NCBI GenBank assembly: GCA_009782085.1
Contig: WQUN01000063.1
Location: 1 to 6,381, forward strand
DNA: 6,381 nt
Direction: 5' to 3'
From: Bacillota bacterium
GTDB taxonomy: Bacteria; Bacillota; Clostridia; Lachnospirales; WQUN01
The stretch's first letter is position 1. Every line of letters starts with the position of its first letter. Shown here piece after piece: positions 1 to 6,256 of the stretch. The translations under genes were made by a program, and so were the position numbers. The notes below the pieces were generated by a model. That model searched no databases and was not told the origin of the DNA. It was given only the letters and a program-made list of their open reading frames with translations.

Positions 1-732
1 GGCATCATGTACCCAGAAAACAAGATCGGGCCGGTGGAGCTGGCGACGATGAGCTTCGGCCAGTCGCTGGCGATCACCCCGCTCCAGCTCCTCCGGGCCG
101 CGGCGGCCACGGTCAACGGCGGTTTCCTGGTGACCCCCCACGTCGGCGCGAAACTTCTGGACAACGACGGCAACGTCGCGGAGGAATTTGTGTACGGCAA
201 GGGGCGTCAGGTCGTCTCCGAGCAAACCTCCGCGACGATGAGACAAATCCTGGAGAGCGTGGTCAACTCCGGCACGGGCAACAGGACCTATATCCCCGGC
301 TACCGCGTCGGCGGCAAGACGGCGACCTCCGAAAAGCTCCCGCGCCGAAGCGGGAAGTACATTTCGTCGTTTTTGGCGTTCGCGCCCGCCGAAAACCCGC
401 AGCTGATGGCTTTGGTCCTGATCGACGAGCCCCAGGGAGCGTACTACGGCGGCGCCGTGGCCGGGCCGATAATGAAGGAGATACTCGAAAACGCGCTCCC
501 GTACCTCGGCATCGAGCCGGAATACTCCGAGGCGGAGAAAAAGCTCCCCGAGGCCGCCCGCATAACCGTGCCGGACGTAAGGGGTATGAAGCCCGCGGAC
601 GCGCGGCGAGCGCTGGAAAAGATAGGGCTTAAATGCGAGGTTTCGGGCGAAGGGGAAGCGGCGGCGGATCAGTTCCCGCTGCCGGGGGAGACGGTGAACA
701 GCGGAGCGAAAGTTATACTCTATATAAGATGA
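1..732 (+). CDS. spoVD: SpoVD-like class B penicillin-binding protein, C-terminal part with PASTA domain (5' end outside window)
   Basis: This is the C-terminal 243 residues of a class B penicillin-binding protein, a membrane-anchored D,D-transpeptidase that crosslinks peptidoglycan outside the membrane. The frame is open from base 1, so the ATG at 7 is internal, and the catalytic SxxK and SxN motifs lie upstream of the window. Visible are the conserved stretch PVELATMSFGQSLAITPLQL and the third active-site motif at window residues 106-109 (bases 316-327), which reads KTAT rather than the usual KTGT. The VLIDEP strand and a GGAVAGPIMKEIL helix follow. A single PASTA domain from about residue 188 (ITVPDVRGM) to the end finishes the protein. 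The position just before murE, together with the PASTA tail, fits SpoVD or its vegetative paralogue (PBP2/FtsI type). The choice between these cannot be made from the fragment. It ends in TGA at 730-732. Confidence 0.9.
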   Translation, partial: GIMYPENKIGPVELATMSFGQSLAITPLQLLRAAAATVNGGFLVTPHVGAKLLDNDGNVAEEFVYGKGRQVVSEQTSATMRQILESVVNSGTGNRTYIPGYRVGGKTATSEKLPRRSGKYISSFLAFAPAENPQLMALVLIDEPQGAYYGGAVAGPIMKEILENALPYLGIEPEYSEAEKKLPEAARITVPDVRGMKPADARRALEKIGLKCEVSGEGEAAADQFPLPGETVNSGAKVILYIR

Positions 733-738
733 AGGGGG
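732..738 (+). promoter_or_regulatory. Ribosome binding site deciding the murE start
   Basis: AAGGGGG lies 8 nt before the ATG at 747 and overlaps the last base of the upstream TGA. It supports 747 over the in-frame ATG at 729. The 729 ATG forms an ATGA overlap with the upstream stop but has no good Shine-Dalgarno sequence at the right distance. Confidence 0.65.
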
Positions 739-746
739 AAAAGAGG

Positions 747-2213
747 ATGCTTCTGAAAGAGCTTCTTCGCGGCCTGAGCTATGAATGGCTCCAGGGGAGG
801 AACGCGGATGTCGACGACATTGTCATCGACTCGCGCAAAGCCGGCTACGGTTCGCTCTTTATCTGCACCAAGGGCGCGAGGGTGGATTCTCACCTGTTCA
901 TACCCGACGCCGCCGCCAACGGCGCCGCCGCCTTTGTCGTGGAGGATCCCCCGGGGGTTTTGCCGGAGGGCGCCGCCGTCGTCAGGGTGAAAAACTCCCG
1001 GGCGGCCATGGCGGTCATCGCCGCGAATTTCTACGGCAACCCCTCCGAGGACTTCAACCTCATCGGCGTCACCGGCACCAACGGCAAGACTTCCACGACC
1101 TACTTCATCGAACTTATCCTCCAGGAGCTCTCCCACAAGGTCGGGCTGATCGGCTCCGTGGACACCCGCGTCGGCGCGAAGCGCATAGACATTAAGTTCC
1201 TGACCGCCACGACGCCGGACCCGATCGAGCTGGAACAGATTTTCGCGGCCATGAAAGAGGAGAAGGTGAATGACGTGGTCATGGAAGTCTCGTCCCACGC
1301 GCTGGCTCTGGACAAAATGGAGGGCCTGCGCTTCCAGATCGGGGTCTTCACGAACCTGACGCACGATCACCTGGACTTTCACGGCACCATGGAAAACTAC
1401 GCCAAGGCCAAGGCCAGGCTTTTCAGGATATGCAAATACGGCGTGATAAACGCCGACGACCCTTCGTGGAAGCTGATAACCGCCGACGCGGGCTGCGAGA
1501 TAACCACCTACGGGATAGACAGCGGCTGCGACGTGAAGGCGTCGGACGTGCGCCATCTCGACGACGGCGTTTCGTTTTCGGTTGAACTCTATGGGCGGGA
1601 GGAGCAGTTTTTCATCCCGACGAAGGGCCGGTTCATGGTGTACAACGCTTTGGCGGCCATCGGCGCGGCGCGCGTCATGGGCGTCCCGGCCGACGCCATA
1701 CGCCGGGGCTTAAAGCGCGTCAGCGTGCCCGGCCGCATACAGAGCGTCCCGAACAATCAGGGCTTCCACATCATTTTGGATTACGCCCACACCCCGGACG
1801 CGCTCGTCAACATCATCGGCTCCGTGCGGGAGTTCACCAAGGGGCGGCTGATAACCCTCTTCGGCTGCGGCGGGAACAAGGACACCGCCAAGCGCCCGAT
1901 AATGGGCAAGGTCGTCGGCGAGCTCTCGGACTATTGCATAATCACCTCCGACAACCCCAGGGACGAGGACCCGGACGAGATCATCCGGCAGGCCGAGGCC
2001 GGGGTGACGGAGACGAACTGCCCCTACGTGAAGCTGACGAACCGCGCTGAGGCCGTCAGGCGCGGCATATCCATGCTCAAACCCGGCGACGGGCTGATCA
2101 TCGCGGGGAAGGGCCACGAGGACTACCAGGAGATCAAGGGGCGCCGCGAGCACTTCGACGACGCGGAGCAGGCGCGGGAGGCGTTGAATGAGCTTTACGG
2201 GGATCAGGGTTGA
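747..2213 (+). CDS. murE: UDP-MurNAc-L-Ala-D-Glu:meso-diaminopimelate ligase (MurE)
   Basis: This cytoplasmic ATP-dependent ligase adds the third stem-peptide residue to UDP-MurNAc-L-Ala-D-Glu. The 488-residue product is close to the usual length of about 490. In order it shows the N-terminal UDP-binding domain with IDSRK, the ATP loop TGTNGKT (residues 109-115, Lys114), TTPDP, EVSSHAL, THDHLDFHG, and the lysine expected to be carbamylated (about Lys222 in NYAKAKARLF). The C-terminal domain carries DYAHTPDAL, then DNPR at 402-405, then GKGHE at 454-458. DNPR is the family signature for meso-DAP rather than L-lysine specificity. The start at 747 is chosen from its ribosome binding site and because MLLKELL matches the typical MurE N-terminus. 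A start at 729, adding six residues, is the alternative. The gene follows the penicillin-binding protein by 14 nt and its 3' end overlaps murF. Confidence 0.97.
   Translation: MLLKELLRGLSYEWLQGRNADVDDIVIDSRKAGYGSLFICTKGARVDSHLFIPDAAANGAAAFVVEDPPGVLPEGAAVVRVKNSRAAMAVIAANFYGNPSEDFNLIGVTGTNGKTSTTYFIELILQELSHKVGLIGSVDTRVGAKRIDIKFLTATTPDPIELEQIFAAMKEEKVNDVVMEVSSHALALDKMEGLRFQIGVFTNLTHDHLDFHGTMENYAKAKARLFRICKYGVINADDPSWKLITADAGCEITTYGIDSGCDVKASDVRHLDDGVSFSVELYGREEQFFIPTKGRFMVYNALAAIGAARVMGVPADAIRRGLKRVSVPGRIQSVPNNQGFHIILDYAHTPDALVNIIGSVREFTKGRLITLFGCGGNKDTAKRPIMGKVVGELSDYCIITSDNPRDEDPDEIIRQAEAGVTETNCPYVKLTNRAEAVRRGISMLKPGDGLIIAGKGHEDYQEIKGRREHFDDAEQAREALNELYGDQG
2176..2181 (+). promoter_or_regulatory. 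Ribosome binding site of murF inside murE
   Basis: GGGAGG sits within the murE coding sequence, 6 nt before the murF ATG at 2188. This fixes the murF start inside murE and makes translational coupling of the two ligases likely. Confidence 0.7.
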
Positions 2214-3615
2214 AGACGTGATCCGCGTCTGCGGCGGGGAGGCTGCCGGCGGCGCGCCGCCGGGCTGGCTGGGCCGGGCTTTGGCCGGCGTCGCCACGGA
2301 CACGCGGGAGGACGTAAACGGGAAGCTGTTCGTCCCGCTGAAGGGCGAAAAATTCGACGGGCACGACTTCATCGGCGCGGCCTTCGCGGGCGGGGCGCTG
2401 GCCTGTCTGTTCGGAAACGCGCCCGGAACGTATACGGGGGAGAACAAAAACAGGATCATCTATGCAAATCCCACGCTGAAAGCTCTCCTCGAGCTCGCGG
2501 CGTATTACAAAAGCCTTTTCAGTGTAAAAACAATCGCGATAACCGGCAGCTCCGGCAAGACCACCACAAAGGAGCTCGCAGCCGGCGTATTGAGCCAAAA
2601 ATACAATACGCTCAAGACTGAGGCCAACCTGAACAACCAGATCGGCGTGCCGAAGACGATTTTCCGGCTGGAGGAGCGGCACGAGGCGCTCGTCCTGGAG
2701 ATGGGCATGAACCATTTCGGGGAGATCCGCAGCCTGAGCGTGACGGCCAGGCCTGACCTGGCCGTGATCACGAACATAGGCTTCGCCCACCTGGAGAACC
2801 TCGGAAGCAGAGAAGGCATTCTCTGGGCGAAATCGGAGATATTCGACGGCATGGCCCCGGACGCCGCGGCCGTCCTGAACGGGAACGACGAATACCTGCG
2901 AACTTTGGCCGGGAAGCGGGAAAACATAGTCTGGTTCGGCTTCGGCAAGGCCAACGATTTTTTCGCGGAGGAAATGGAGCGGGACGGCTTCGGCGTGAGC
3001 TGCCGCCTGCGCTCCCCGCGCTATGGGCTGGATATCCGCGTCCGCATCCCCGCGCCGGGAAACCACATGGTTTTGAACGCGCTGGCGGCGGCGGCCGCGG
3101 GAAGCCTCCTCGGCGTCGCGCCGGACGGCGTGAGGCGCGGGATTGAGGCGTTCGAGAACTGTGAAAACAGGATGGACATATATAAGGCCGGCGGCTTCAC
3201 GGTCCTGGACGACGCCTATAACGCCAACCCCGCCTCCGTGAAGGCGGCGCTGGACGTCCTCGCCGAACAGAGCGGCTTCAAGACGGCCATTCTGGGCGAC
3301 ATGCTGGAGCTAGGCGCGATGGGCGCGCGGCTGCACGTGGAGATAGGCGAGTACGCGGCGCGAAAGGGCGTCGACAGGCTGATCGCAGTCGGCCCGGAGA
3401 GCGCGCGGACGCGCGACGGGTTCGAACGGCGCAAAGGGCCGGGGCAGACGGCGGCATATTACCCGGACGCGAAGGAGTTTGCCGGGATTTTTAAGGATGA
3501 GGTCATGCCGGGGCTGGACGAGGGCGCGGTATTGATCAAGGCGTCGCACGGAATGGCGTTGAGCGGAGTTGCGAAAATATTGCGCGGAATATATACCGGA
3601 GTGCGAAAACATTAG
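2188..3615 (+). CDS. murF: UDP-MurNAc-tripeptide:D-alanyl-D-alanine ligase (MurF)
   Basis: This cytoplasmic Mur ligase adds D-Ala-D-Ala to UDP-MurNAc-tripeptide and so completes the pentapeptide precursor that MraY uses. The product has 475 residues, a normal length. Motifs in order are the ATP loop TGSSGKT (residues 119-125, Lys124), EANLNNQIGVPKT, the MurF-typical EMGMNHFGEI, NIGFAHLENLG, and WAKSEIF (Lys215). NHMVLNALAA follows, then LDDAYNANPAS (Asp341-Pro348), and the C-terminal KASHGMALSGVAKIL, which corresponds to the family's K-G-S-x-x-M region. The start is set by GGGAGG at 2176 and overlaps murE by 26 nt, so the two are probably coupled. The last seven codons and the stop lie in the left arm and loop of an inverted repeat that extends into the spacer. 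After this gene the otherwise tight operon is interrupted. Confidence 0.97.
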   Translation: MSFTGIRVEDVIRVCGGEAAGGAPPGWLGRALAGVATDTREDVNGKLFVPLKGEKFDGHDFIGAAFAGGALACLFGNAPGTYTGENKNRIIYANPTLKALLELAAYYKSLFSVKTIAITGSSGKTTTKELAAGVLSQKYNTLKTEANLNNQIGVPKTIFRLEERHEALVLEMGMNHFGEIRSLSVTARPDLAVITNIGFAHLENLGSREGILWAKSEIFDGMAPDAAAVLNGNDEYLRTLAGKRENIVWFGFGKANDFFAEEMERDGFGVSCRLRSPRYGLDIRVRIPAPGNHMVLNALAAAAAGSLLGVAPDGVRRGIEAFENCENRMDIYKAGGFTVLDDAYNANPASVKAALDVLAEQSGFKTAILGDMLELGAMGARLHVEIGEYAARKGVDRLIAVGPESARTRDGFERRKGPGQTAAYYPDAKEFAGIFKDEVMPGLDEGAVLIKASHGMALSGVAKILRGIYTGVRKH

Positions 3616-3660
3616 CCTCCTCTGTCACGTCGTCGGCAAATGTTTTCCGCATCCGGTATA
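3592..3660 (+). repeat. Imperfect inverted repeat across the murF stop codon
   Basis: The left arm (3592-3611, last murF codons) and the right arm (3641-3660) are both 20 nt. They match when inverted, apart from one unpaired base on each side: TATACCGGA plus TGCG plus AAAACA on the left faces TGTTTT plus CGCA plus TCCGGTATA on the right. The loop is 29 nt and contains the TAG stop. As RNA this could be a processing, stability or attenuation hairpin at the murF end. No run of T follows the right arm, so it is not a classical intrinsic terminator. Confidence 0.7.
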
Positions 3661-3670
3661 GCTGTTCAAC
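3658..3670 (-). repeat. Diverged inverted copy of the 13-bp spacer repeat
   Basis: The reverse complement of these bases is GTTGAACAGCTAT, which matches the tandem unit GTTGAATGGCTAT at 11 of 13 positions. In a + strand transcript both differences become G-U pairs. This segment could therefore form a continuous 13-bp helix with any of the five downstream copies, enclosing the 55-bp palindromic element. One isolated copy of this length is modest evidence, and chance cannot be ruled out. Confidence 0.5.
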
Positions 3671-3690
3671 CTAAAAAAGACCTTTTAATC

Positions 3691-3745
3691 TGTCACCCTG
3701 AGCGAAGCGAAGGGTCTAAGATTCTTCGCTTCGCTCAGAATGACA
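3691..3745. repeat. REP/BIME-like double palindrome (two inverted 27-nt units)
   Basis: Two 27-nt units (3691-3717 and 3719-3745) are inverted around a single A at 3718. Both read TGTCA, a variable pair, CTGAGCGAAGCGAAG, a variable pair, TCT. The first unit has CC...GG in the variable places and the second, read on the - strand, has TT...AA. Each unit is thus a small hairpin in its own right (ACCCT with AGGGT; ATTCT with AGAAT), and the pair can also fold into one long hairpin. From memory, GAGCGAAGCGAAG palindromes of this kind occur in many copies in numerous unrelated bacterial genomes. They resemble REP sequences mobilised by RAYT transposases, but no such gene is in this window. Confidence 0.8.
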
Positions 3746-3758
3746 ATATGGATATTTT

Positions 3759-3829
3759 GAAGTTGAATGGCTATGAAGTTGAATGGCTATGTTGAATGGC
3801 TATGTTGAATGGCTATGTTGAATGGCTAT
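3759..3829 (+). repeat. Tandem array, five copies of a 13-bp unit
   Basis: The unit GTTGAATGGCTAT occurs without mismatch at 3762-3774, 3778-3790, 3791-3803, 3804-3816 and 3817-3829. The first two copies are each preceded by GAA, which makes two 16-bp units followed by three 13-bp units. The unit length is not a multiple of three and the array lies between genes, so it is not coding repeat. Exact identity between copies suggests recent expansion by slippage or recombination. It ends 58 nt before the mraY start codon. Confidence 0.95.
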
Positions 3830-3832
3830 ATT
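3805..3832 (+). promoter_or_regulatory. Candidate sigma-A-type promoter for mraY built from the tandem repeat
   Basis: TTGAAT (3805-3810) and TATATT (3827-3832) are separated by 16 nt, close to the -35/-10 consensus. The first hexamer comes from the fourth repeat copy. The second spans the end of the fifth copy and the adjoining bases. Earlier copies give the same spacing with the weaker TATGTT. Transcription would begin near 3839, about 50 nt before the mraY ATG. An isolated TATAAT at 3860-3865 lacks a -35 at normal spacing. This is a sequence match only. Confidence 0.4.
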
Positions 3833-3873
3833 GCAGGGCGCGCCGCAATGTCAGCAAGATATAATCATCCCAT

Positions 3874-3880
3874 AAGGAGG
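3874..3880 (+). promoter_or_regulatory. Strong ribosome binding site of mraY
   Basis: AAGGAGG lies 7 nt before the ATG at 3888. It is a near-perfect Shine-Dalgarno sequence and sets the mraY start after the long spacer. Confidence 0.85.
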
Positions 3881-3887
3881 CTCAACC

Positions 3888-4868
3888 ATGCCCAGCAATC
3901 TGTCGAGCGCGGTCTACGCGGCGCTGGGGGCGTTCGCGGTCAGCGTGATACTCTGCCCGACGCTGATACCGTTCCTGATGAAGCTGAAAGTCGGCCAGTT
4001 CGTACGGGACGACGGCCCCAAGGAACACCTGAAAAAGGCCGGGACGCCCACGATGGGCGGGGTCGTGATAATCCTCAGCTTCGCCGTCGCCTCCGTGTTC
4101 TTCCTGAAAGGGAACCCCGACGCGGCCGCGATTCTGCTGGTGACGGTCGGCTTCGGGCTGATGGGCTTCTGGGACGACTACACGAAGGTCGTCAAAAAGC
4201 GTTCTTTGGGCCTCCGTGCGTGGCAGAAGATACTCGTGCAACTCGTTATCACCGGGGCCTTCGCGTTCTATCTGTACAGCCGCTCCGGACCGAACGCCTG
4301 GGAGCTCTATATCCCGTTCACAAAGGGAATAACGTGGAATTTGCCCGCGTATGTCTATGTCCCCCTTGTGTTTATCGTGATGCTCGGCTCCACCAACGGT
4401 TCCAACCTCACCGACGGCCTCGACGGCCTTAATTCCGGGGTCACGGCCTTGATTTCAGCCTTTTTCCTCTTCGCGGCCTGGGCCATGGGGAGCAGTTCCC
4501 TCCCGCTGGCCGGGGCGGCGGTCGGAAGCCTGCTGGGCTTTTTGCTCTTCAACTCGTATCCCGCGAGAATAATGATGGGCGACACGGGTTCCCAGGCGCT
4601 GGGCGGGTTTGTGGCAGCGCTCGCCTTGGTGCTGCGTATGCCGCTGTTTTTGCTCATAGTGGCCCTGATATACGTTATAGAGTCCCTGTCGGTCATGATC
4701 CAGGTCGGCTGGTTCAAGCTGACGGGCAGGCGGGTCTTCAAAATGGCCCCGATCCACCACAGCTTCGAGCTGTCCGGCTGGAGCGAGACGCGCGTCGTCG
4801 CGCTGTTCTACGTTGTCACGGCGATCATGTGCCTTATAGGATACCTGGGAGGACAGCATATTGTATAA
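3888..4868 (+). CDS. mraY: Phospho-N-acetylmuramoyl-pentapeptide transferase (MraY)
   Basis: This integral membrane enzyme transfers phospho-MurNAc-pentapeptide from UDP to undecaprenyl phosphate, forming lipid I on the inner face of the membrane. The 326-residue product has the usual length and many hydrophobic segments, consistent with the ten membrane helices of the family. Signature motifs are DGPKEHLKKAGTPTMGG near the N-terminus, the Mg-binding DDY (Asp96, Asp97) followed by KKRSLGL, and NGSNLTDGLDGL (Asp176, Asp179). MGDTGSQALGG (Asp232) and MAPIHHSFEL (His290, His291) follow. The ATG is set by AAGGAGG at 3874. Upstream lies a 272-bp repeat-filled spacer, so this gene may have its own promoter. 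Its last eight bases overlap the murD start, which suggests coupled synthesis of the two proteins. Nothing in the protein looks damaged. Confidence 0.98.
   Translation: MPSNLSSAVYAALGAFAVSVILCPTLIPFLMKLKVGQFVRDDGPKEHLKKAGTPTMGGVVIILSFAVASVFFLKGNPDAAAILLVTVGFGLMGFWDDYTKVVKKRSLGLRAWQKILVQLVITGAFAFYLYSRSGPNAWELYIPFTKGITWNLPAYVYVPLVFIVMLGSTNGSNLTDGLDGLNSGVTALISAFFLFAAWAMGSSSLPLAGAAVGSLLGFLLFNSYPARIMMGDTGSQALGGFVAALALVLRMPLFLLIVALIYVIESLSVMIQVGWFKLTGRRVFKMAPIHHSFELSGWSETRVVALFYVVTAIMCLIGYLGGQHIV
4847..4853 (+). promoter_or_regulatory. Ribosome binding site deciding the TTG start of murD
   Basis: GGGAGGA inside the 3' end of mraY lies 7 nt before TTG at 4861, the ideal distance. There is no in-frame ATG before codon 20, which lies inside the Rossmann glycine loop, so TTG is the best start. 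Confidence 0.75.
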
Positions 4869-6234
4869 CGACGCGGCCGCACGGGCGTACGTAAACAAAG
4901 AGATAATCGTCTGCGGGATGGGCAGGAGCGGCATAGCCTCGGCGAAACTCCTGCGCCGCCTGGGGGCTTGCGTCACGCTCCAGGACCTGGACCCGGAAGC
5001 CGCCGAAAAGTCCGGCGGCGCCGCCGGCGAACTGGAGAAGCTTGGGGTAAAGCTGTATCTGGGCAAGAATCCGGACGACATAATCGGCAAATTCGACATG
5101 GCCGTCATGAGCCCCGGGATATCCGTACACCTGCCGTTCGCGGAGAAGGCGAAGGAACTCGGCGTCCCCGTGATAGGCGAGATCGAGCTGGCCTATACCC
5201 TTTGCCTCTGCCCGATAGCCGGGATCACCGGCACCAACGGCAAGACCACCACGACCTCCCTCGCGGGAGAGATATTCACGGCGTATTTTCCGCATACCTA
5301 TGTCGTCGGGAACATCGGGACGGCTTTTACCGACCGCGTCCTCGGCATGGAGCCGGACGGCTGGGCGGTGGCCGAGATCTCGAGCTTCCAGCTGGAGACC
5401 TGCGTCACGTTCCGTCCCAGGATCAGCGCGGTCCTCAACATCACGCCGGACCACCTGGACAGGCACAAAACGTTCGAAAACTACGCCGCGCTGAAGGAAA
5501 GCATCGGCAAAAACCAGACGTCCGACGACTTTATGATACTTAACTACGACGACGAAAAGTGCAGAAACATACGGACCCGCGCTAAAATTATCTTTTTCAG
5601 CAGGCTCGCGGAGCTGGACGAGGGCGTCTTTCTGGACGGGGACTTTATCCGCGTCCGCATGAACGGCTTCGACGAAAGGCTCGCCGACAGGCGCGAACTG
5701 AACATAGTCGGCAATATCGGCGCGGAAAACGCGATGGCCGCCGCGGCCATGGCGGTCTGCGCGGGCATACCGCCGGAGCGGATAAAAGAACCATTGCTGA
5801 AATTCAAGGCCGCCGCGCACCGGCTGGAGTTTGTCCGGGAACTGAACGGAGTGAGGTATTACAACGACTCGAAGGCCACGAACACCGACGCGGCCATAAA
5901 GGGCCTGGAGGCCATGGACCGCCCCGTCGTGCTGATCGGCGGGGGATATGACAAGCACTGCGAATTCGGCGACTGGGTGAGGCTGTTCAAGGGCAAGGTG
6001 AAGGACCTGATCCTCATAGGGGAGGTCGCGGATAAGATCGCGGAAACCTGCCGCGCCTACGGCTTCGCGGACTTCGAGCGGGCGAACAGCCTTAGGAACG
6101 CGGTGGACACCGCCTGCGGCAGGGCCCGGCCCGGCGACTGCGTGCTGCTGTCCCCGGCCTGCGCGAGCTGGGACATGTTCGACAATTACGAGCAGAGAGG
6201 GAATTTGTTTAAGGAGTTTGTAAGAGGGTTATAA
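4861..6234 (+). CDS. murD: UDP-N-acetylmuramoyl-L-alanine:D-glutamate ligase (MurD)
   Basis: This cytoplasmic ligase adds D-glutamate to UDP-MurNAc-L-Ala, the step before MurE. The product has 457 residues, within the normal MurD range. The N-terminal Rossmann domain shows IIVCGMGRSGIASAKLL (residues 15-31). The ATP loop is TGTNGKT (123-129, Lys128). The central domain has NITPDHLDRHKTFENYAALK, with Lys212 in the position of the carbamylated lysine. The C-terminal domain has NDSKATNTDAA (335-345), LIGGGYDK and the MurD-typical SPACASWDMFDNYEQRG from residue 431. Translation starts at TTG, overlapping mraY by 8 nt, with a well-placed ribosome binding site. The gene ends in TAA at 6232-6234, and a further gene follows after 22 nt. 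Confidence 0.97.
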   Translation: MYNDAAARAYVNKEIIVCGMGRSGIASAKLLRRLGACVTLQDLDPEAAEKSGGAAGELEKLGVKLYLGKNPDDIIGKFDMAVMSPGISVHLPFAEKAKELGVPVIGEIELAYTLCLCPIAGITGTNGKTTTTSLAGEIFTAYFPHTYVVGNIGTAFTDRVLGMEPDGWAVAEISSFQLETCVTFRPRISAVLNITPDHLDRHKTFENYAALKESIGKNQTSDDFMILNYDDEKCRNIRTRAKIIFFSRLAELDEGVFLDGDFIRVRMNGFDERLADRRELNIVGNIGAENAMAAAAMAVCAGIPPERIKEPLLKFKAAAHRLEFVRELNGVRYYNDSKATNTDAAIKGLEAMDRPVVLIGGGYDKHCEFGDWVRLFKGKVKDLILIGEVADKIAETCRAYGFADFERANSLRNAVDTACGRARPGDCVLLSPACASWDMFDNYEQRGNLFKEFVRGL

Positions 6235-6242
6235 CTAATGAC

Positions 6243-6248
6243 AAGGAG
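6243..6248 (+). promoter_or_regulatory. Ribosome binding site of the Uma2-like gene
   Basis: AAGGAG lies 8 nt before the ATG at 6257. An ATG at 6249 directly follows it but is too close, and that frame meets a stop before the window ends. Confidence 0.65.
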
Positions 6249-6256
6249 ATGAGCGC

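Noticed and set aside
633..746. Upstream extension of the murE frame to an ATG at 633
   Set aside because: It would run in another frame through the PASTA domain coding region and adds a glycine- and serine-rich tail with no family match. The ribosome binding site at 732-738 points to 747.
720..1556. Open frame on the - strand over murE
   Set aside because: It is a shadow of murE caused by high GC. The product is rich in Val, Gly, Arg and His and shows no known motif.
2134..3066. Open frame on the - strand over murF
   Set aside because: It lies wholly opposite confident MurE and MurF motifs, with no family signature.
3676..3686. AAA...GACC...TTTT as a small hairpin
   Set aside because: Only three or four A-T pairs could form, which is too weak to support.
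3691..3757. Palindrome as an intrinsic terminator of murF
   Set aside because: The bases after the right arm (ATATGGATATTTTG) do not form a proper T-run, and the element looks like a dispersed repeat. Some termination effect is still possible.
3759..3829. The tandem array as a CRISPR
   Set aside because: The units are 13 bp and directly adjacent, with no spacers of distinct sequence, and no cas genes are present.
3860..3865. Perfect TATAAT as a -10 box for mraY
   Set aside because: There is no -35-like hexamer at 16-18 nt and no TG extension. The start point would fall almost on the ribosome binding site.
3809..4432. Open frame of 207 codons on the + strand starting in the tandem repeat
   Set aside because: It runs out of frame through mraY and becomes arginine-rich. 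The repeat length of 13 bp would shift frame with every copy, so it is not a conserved coding repeat.
4834..5958. Long open frame of 374 codons on the - strand over murD
   Set aside because: It is the antisense shadow of a GC-rich gene. MurD motifs are continuous on the + strand, and the antisense product shows no recognisable domain.
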